Positions 58,908 to 64,000 of a stretch of 64,000 nt of DNA are shown here, one piece after another. Origin of the DNA: Exophiala sp. HKRS030 (taxonomy: Eukaryota; Ascomycota; Eurotiomycetes; Chaetothyriales; Herpotrichiellaceae); the NCBI GenBank assembly GCA_023897205.1, contig JAHWDD010000001.1:7068001-7132000 (forward strand). The letters run 5' to 3'. Numbering within the stretch: the stretch's first letter is position 1; each line of letters starts with the position of its first letter. The notes under the pieces are model-generated. The model saw only the letters and a program-made list of their open reading frames with translations. It was not told the origin of the DNA and made no database searches. A program made the position numbers and the translations under genes.

Positions 58908-61900
58908 ACTTCGCTTTCTGTCAAGCTGTGGTCAGATTGAGAGGGAAATCTCTCGTTGTTCTTCTAATGGTCCTGTTTCTGGCATTTCGGGACACTCGAA
59001 TCCCAGTACTGGCCTGGTTCGCATGCGCACACCCTGCTGCTCGGCTTGACGCGCCGAAGTGCTAGCTATCCATAGTCTTGTTGATCACCAACATCTACTA
59101 CGTCAAAACATACGGCACGATCATCGAGTCAACACATGACAGCCACCAAAGCATCGAAATCACTGCCTCAGATATACCTGGTGATCTGACAACATGTCAT
59201 GCGCCATGCAGTCTTACTCGGCCAGAAATCCCTCACAAGCAGGCTCTCAAACTTGGACCATACTAGGCTATCCGTACTAGCACGCTCAACCTAAAGCCTC
59301 CCACTCCAGACGGAGCAAAGTATTGCCTGACCGCAAAGCAGGCGCCACATTGAACTATACTACCAGTTGGAACTGCTTTGGACTTACCCGGGGCGTCATC
59401 ACTTCGATGAGCCTCCAACACCTCGGAAATTCTAACAGCCGTGTATCTGGCTTTTCACCAGTGGTACGAGTGCAACGGAATTGACTCTCAATGTTGGCTC
59501 GAGGGATGAGGATCATTCCTTTGACTCGACCTGCTATGGTGGCTAACATATGCGGATGACAGAGGGATGTGCACAATTATCAGACGACTGCCTTTCGAAA
59601 GGTTTCTCATCTTGTTGATTACGACCACTAAACAGCGCAGGGTCGATTGGATCCCTGGCCAATGTGGCTCACCATAGATAATCGTCGCAAAACATCCTTC
59701 TCCACGAAACACCTTGGGAGCATAAGCCTCCTGAATTCGGACTCGGACCACGGTCTGTACCTCTTGGCAGAAATGATCCCTGAGAATGCGTTTACATTAC
59801 TTGTTCCCTATCCTCGTGCGGGTGTTCAGCGCGCTAGATCAAGAGACGGCTGCACTGTCTGAGACGACCCGGTGAGGTAGTGACAATCAGAGGAATACAA
59901 GAATGTCATTATAATGGCCAACCCCGGATTGCAAGTTAGGCTGTTGTATATCATGCTGCCCAATAGTTGCTTGTCGCTGGTCCTCATCTCTTAACACGGC
60001 GCTGGAGGTCAATGGTTCCGAATCCAGTCTGGGTGCATGCATTGGGGACACAGCATCGTCGTCTTACAGGGTCACAGGCTGCCGTTTTCTGTGAGCACAG
60101 CGTCCTAGGTTCTGGGATGATTTGCTTATATTGGTTTCATGGCTCGCTATGTGGCTGTCATAGAGAACACACCAATGTACATCATGTTCCTGGTGTCTTC
60201 AAACGCTGCCCATGATCTACCTATAGGATCATATACCTTGGATTTGATTTTATAGCCTAGGCTGCGAACGACTGTTCAGATATCTCGACTAATTGAACTC
60301 AATACTACTGACGAGGCATTCCAGCTCCTGATCAGTGCTATTTTCAGAGTGCGTTTGCCAAAGTGTCAGCCACTTCAAATCGTCGGCTTCACCTTTGCCG
60401 CTGCATCACTGATTTTTGTTTCGAAGTAGGAGTTGGCTACTTGAGTTCATTGGGTCTCGACACACAAGCTCCAGTGACGCAGAAATTCTAGTCAGCCAGA
60501 TTGAGAGAAACAGGTTGCGTGATGCAGCCCGAAAACTTGTCATCAGGGGACAGTGCTCGTTGCATCTCGGTGTGCTCTAGTCAGCTGTCAAGTCAGTGAG
60601 AGGGGGGGAGGGCAGAAGCGTAGATAAGAGACCATTGTGGCCTCGGAAGGAGTCAGCCTTAAGTAGACGTGACGGATGATTGGTTGGAAGATCAAGTGTG
60701 GTCTTCGTGATACTGATGGCCGAGCCAGCTAAAGCAGCAGTGTGCAGTGCGCAGTGTGCAGAGTGCAGAGTGCAGGGAGGCAGACAGGCACAGATAGTTG
60801 GGCAACTTAAGAGGCAGCCTTGAACAGCCTACTCCGTACAATAGAAGGAGCCGTCGATCAAGGTGCTCAGCTCAGTCGCTACTTACTCGTGTTGGTCAAA
60901 CTGTCTTCGGCAGGTGCTCGGTAGCAGCGTAGAATTGGACCATCACACCTGCCTTTTGCGCGGTCCGAGGTTCAGTGGAAGTCGCACAAAATGTCTTAGT
61001 CTATGGGGACAATTCTAGGTAAGAATAATTCCTCTGGATCAGATAGTGACGATAGTGTTGCTCCTAAACCGAGACCAAATTTCGGAGCGACGACATGATA
61101 TAGGGGTAGAGGATGTAGAATTTCGATGGTTGCTTCTGACTTGTAGCGGATGAACTCGGCGTGGGCCGGGCTGCATCAACAGCGTGGTGCTCAGGACGAA
61201 TAAGATGGACATGATGGAGGAAGTGGATGCGACAGTCATGCATCGCAGTGTCGGCAGAATCAGAAATCAAGACATGTGGTGTGGTGTGGTGCCCGCGGTG
61301 CCCAATTCAAGTGGAGATGGCACGTTGTGGTACCAGTACCCGTCGCTAAAAACTAGGGGAGCAGTAGCACCTGAGTCTAACACCGTTGGGCCCATATCAC
61401 TCCTTGACTAAAACCTACGAGTATTCCGGAGAGATACAGTACCTGGATAGGTCTCGATAGGTCTCCTAATTGCCTAGTTCCTAGGTCATTGTAGTCTTTC
61501 GATGAATGCTATCTGAAATGGCTATGATACCTATCAAGAGTATATGATAGTATCTACCAGGCCAGGGCAGGGCATTGGAACTCGCTCATCTGGCTATACC
61601 TGGACTTTAAGGCTACGTCCATCCCATCCAACATCATCCCCGTCATCGTGTGCATCTTCAACTGCTCGGTAGAGCACTAGCCAAGCAGGCCAGCAGGTAG
61701 TTCAGAGTAGAGGACTTACCTAACACAGGTACATAACTTCGGGGTACATAGGAAGTCCACTGAAGTCACACCGCTAAGACACTAACCTTGGCCCGAAGCG
61801 GTGCCCTACCAGGTGCCACTGGTGCCTGTGGACTACCTGAGCCACTAGAACTTGGAAGGTTTTCTACCTTGGTCTAGCTCCTGAGCCACACGCGACGCTA

Positions 61901-62599
61901 CCAGCAATCCATGCATCCATGCGTGCATGGCTGGTTTTTGCGGATTCAAGTCCTTCGGGTTCCTGGTGGCCCATGCATGCCCACGCTTGCCCAGTGCCCA
62001 CGCCGGACGGCGTCGTCCCCAAAGTTGAAACACCAGCCTCATACCCACGACTCCAGGAGTCGACCAAGTGCACCATCAATACCTGAGCACCTCAACACCT
62101 CAACATCTCATCTTCTGCTGTCGTAATCTGTGCACTGTGCTTCTTTCATCCTCTGCCACCTTGCTTTCATCCTTGTCCACCGAATATCACGATCTCACGA
62201 CTTCATCAATTCCTCCATTCTACACATCGCACCCATCATGCCCTGTACCTGATTCTCTTTGCCGGCAGATTTACATCACTTCTCTGAGCAACCCTCACCC
62301 CTTCCAACACTCGCCAGACCGCACCTTGCCGCGACTACGTCTCAGTCGCCAACATCTCTAGCACATCTCCCGGAATGCGCTGCGCCTACCATCTTTAGAG
62401 CAGGACAATACGTGCGCCTACCCAACGATTACTCCATTCGCTAAACCACCCGTCCTCCGTCCCCTCATACCAATTTCTGAGCACTATACACATTTCAAAG
62501 ACATCTCTATGGCCTCTTAGCTGCATAGGACTTTGATCCAATAAGACTCTGCCCCATTTGATAAAAGCCGCACTTGCTTTGTTATATAAAACCAGCAAT
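58908..62599. other. 3.7 kb gene desert
   Basis: Between spc34 and the last gene. It contains a TGCAGTG-type repeat, one TACTCCGTA (60830-60838) and CTAGG-rich words near 61484. ORFs are short and without motifs. The last 500 bases are pyrimidine-rich with CT tracts, as expected of the promoter and leader of the next gene. Confidence 0.5.
60737..60776. repeat. GCAGTGT/GCAGAGT tandem repeat
   Basis: Five to six diverged units of about 7-8 bp (GTGCAGTG, GTGCAGAG). Confidence 0.75.
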
Positions 62600-64000
62600 A
62601 TGACGCAGCGTCCTGGACGTAGCGACTCAATCGAGCAGCCGATTTCCCGAGGTCTGCGCAGTTTCGCATCTTCCAGTGATGTCCTCTCGCAATCGGCAAA
62701 GTCGTTGAAAAACAATCTTCCTCATGCAAATCCTCCCCAGCCTATGTTGCTGAGTCGGCTGCCGAAAATCTTCTATACGCAGAGATCGAATTCCCCATCA
62801 AAATCTCCCCAGGCGCACTTGCTTTGGTAAATGCATTCCTAGACCAGGTTCTGTTCGATATTTTACTCAAATCCCATTCCACCACACTGGCCGCTCTCAG
62901 AGCTGCTGTTCCCGTAGCGTTGAAGCAGAGGCTCGGCAAGGCTGCTGTACAAGCCGCTGACGAAGAACTTCAAGACTACCTGGATGAGGAAGAACTCGCC
63001 GAACTACAGACATCGGCTGGGTCATTGGACCCCAAGTCCGATTTTGACGTGGACCTAGCATGGACCTTGACGAGACTGCGATGCATGGTTTACGCCAAGC
63101 TCGGCGACCTGGAAGAGGAGGATGAAGAGGACTTTCTCGATGATGAAGAATTGCGATTTCACGTGGCTCGTGTCAAAGAGGAGATGAGGGCGTCCGCAAC
63201 AATTACTCCTGCCTCTGCCATTTTCCTGACTACCATCTTGGAATTCTTGGGTGAGCAAGCACTCTGCATTGCGGCTCAACATGCAAGAAGGCGTTATAAT
63301 GCCGCCAGATCACATCCCCCACCCAATCCGATATTGAGAGCATTACATTAGAGGAGATTGATATGTCTGGAGTGGGCAAAGAGGGGCCTCTCATTCGCCT
63401 GTGGCGTTCCTGGAAAGGAAGTGCGCGAGGCAGCATATCCTCCAGACCAACGACACCCAGCATAATGTCGCCAATGGGCTCAGATTCACCTACTTTTGAG
63501 TGGAGAAGTCCCACAGCAACTGGCTTTTCTACCATTCAAGAAGAACGGAGCCCTTCTACACAGCCTTCAGCCACACCAGTAGAGGCAAGCATTCCTCTTC
63601 CCATGTCCGACAATGATATAGAAGAAATCGAGGTTCCGGGCTTAGCACGCGATTTCGAAGACGAAGACAACGAAGAGAACCAGTCGCAGCCCACTCGTCC
63701 CGAATTGTCCACCCGACGACCATCAAGTATGTTGCTGATGCCTGGCAACTTTCCTACTTTGTCGACATACACAGAAGGCGAGCAATCTGGCGAAAGACCA
63801 CATTTGAATCGTGTTAGGTCACACTCACTGCCAAATCCCGCTCGTGCTCCTACAAAGATTGAACCGGAGAAGCAGGAGCCAGAAAAGAACGAGACCGAGA
63901 AGCCGGAGGATGTTCAGACAATTCCACAATTACAATCAGACCTTGAAACGCCTTCTAATGCTACTCCTTTGCTGCGAAACGAGGCTGAGCCCAGTGAGGC
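62600..64000 (+). CDS. conserved fungal protein with two histone-fold-like segments (3' end beyond window; frame broken twice)
   Basis: Not a named family to me. The reading is continuous only if one base is added at CCCC 62735-62738 and one at CCCCC 63316-63320. Between and after these points the coding potential is strong, with acidic and Ser/Pro-rich composition and no stop to the window end. Segment 1 (62791-62985) resembles H2B: ALVNAFLDQVLFDI, then ALRAAVPVALKQRL, GKAAVQAADEELQDYL, in the order of the H2B helices with its LLPxxLAKHA-like step. Segment 2 (63202-63300) resembles the H2A central helix: SAIFLTTILEFLGEQALCIA, QHARRR. An acidic linker (LGDLEEEDEEDFLDDEE) separates them. The C-terminal part is disordered, Ser/Pro/Glu-rich (RPTTPSIMSPMGSDSPTFEW). 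The histone-fold reading is inference from helix pattern. Confidence 0.75.

Noticed and set aside
14584..63320. programmed -1 ribosomal frameshifting at the homopolymer runs
   Set aside because: The sites differ in base and phase and do not form X XXY YYZ heptamers; base-call deletion explains all of them with fewer assumptions.
1..64000. tRNA, 5S rRNA and CRISPR arrays
   Set aside because: I scanned for T-loop GGTTCGA-type words with matching stems and for 5S-like blocks and found no convincing candidate; the tandem repeats seen have no spacers.

Overview
The window is nuclear DNA of a filamentous ascomycete (Pezizomycotina). Evidence for this is the short spliceosomal introns of about 45-80 nt with TACTAAC/CTAAC-like branch points, Zn2Cys6 fingers, a FREQUENCY clock gene, the DASH kinetochore subunits Dam1 and Spc34, and a group A GH18 chitinase. 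A frq gene argues against an Aspergillus/Penicillium-type genome. A Dothideomycete, a lichen-forming lineage or a black-yeast lineage would fit, but the sequence alone does not decide. I recognise 21 protein genes, no tRNA or rRNA genes, no intact transposon and no secondary-metabolite cluster. About half of the window is gene-free.

Layout. 1-11 kb: sugar transporter (3' end off the window), a Cys-rich fungal protein, a small hypothetical protein, Atg22. 11-24 kb: a 2.3 kb divergent promoter region between atg22 and frq, frq itself, mitochondrial succinyl-CoA:3-ketoacid CoA transferase, and a 962-aa protein combining PB1, Zn2Cys6 and UBA domains. 24-38 kb: a degenerate RNase III domain protein, a Ras GAP, a GFA/CENP-V enzyme, a ketopantoate reductase-like protein and a GH18 chitinase. 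38-46 kb: GPI transamidase subunit Gaa1, a rhomboid protease, a Ytp1-family membrane protein. 45-50 kb: gene desert. 50-59 kb: a single-pass surface protein, Ubp8 (SAGA deubiquitinase), Dam1, Rpn3, Spc34. 59-62.6 kb: gene desert. 62.6 kb to the end: a conserved protein with two histone-fold-like segments, running off the window.

The genes are mostly independent housekeeping functions. Themes that recur are autophagy (Atg22, and possibly the PB1/UBA protein), the DASH ring (dam1 and spc34 on either side of rpn3) and the clock gene with its long regulatory leader.

Two points matter most for a reader. First, five reading-frame breaks in four otherwise well conserved genes (frq, rpn3, spc34 and twice in the last gene) all behave as one missing base at a 4-5 nt homopolymer, with a possible sixth in the RNase III-like gene. 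This looks like systematic base-call deletion in the assembly rather than gene decay. Second, the least explained proteins are the PB1-Zn2Cys6-UBA protein and the H2B-like/H2A-like protein at the right edge.
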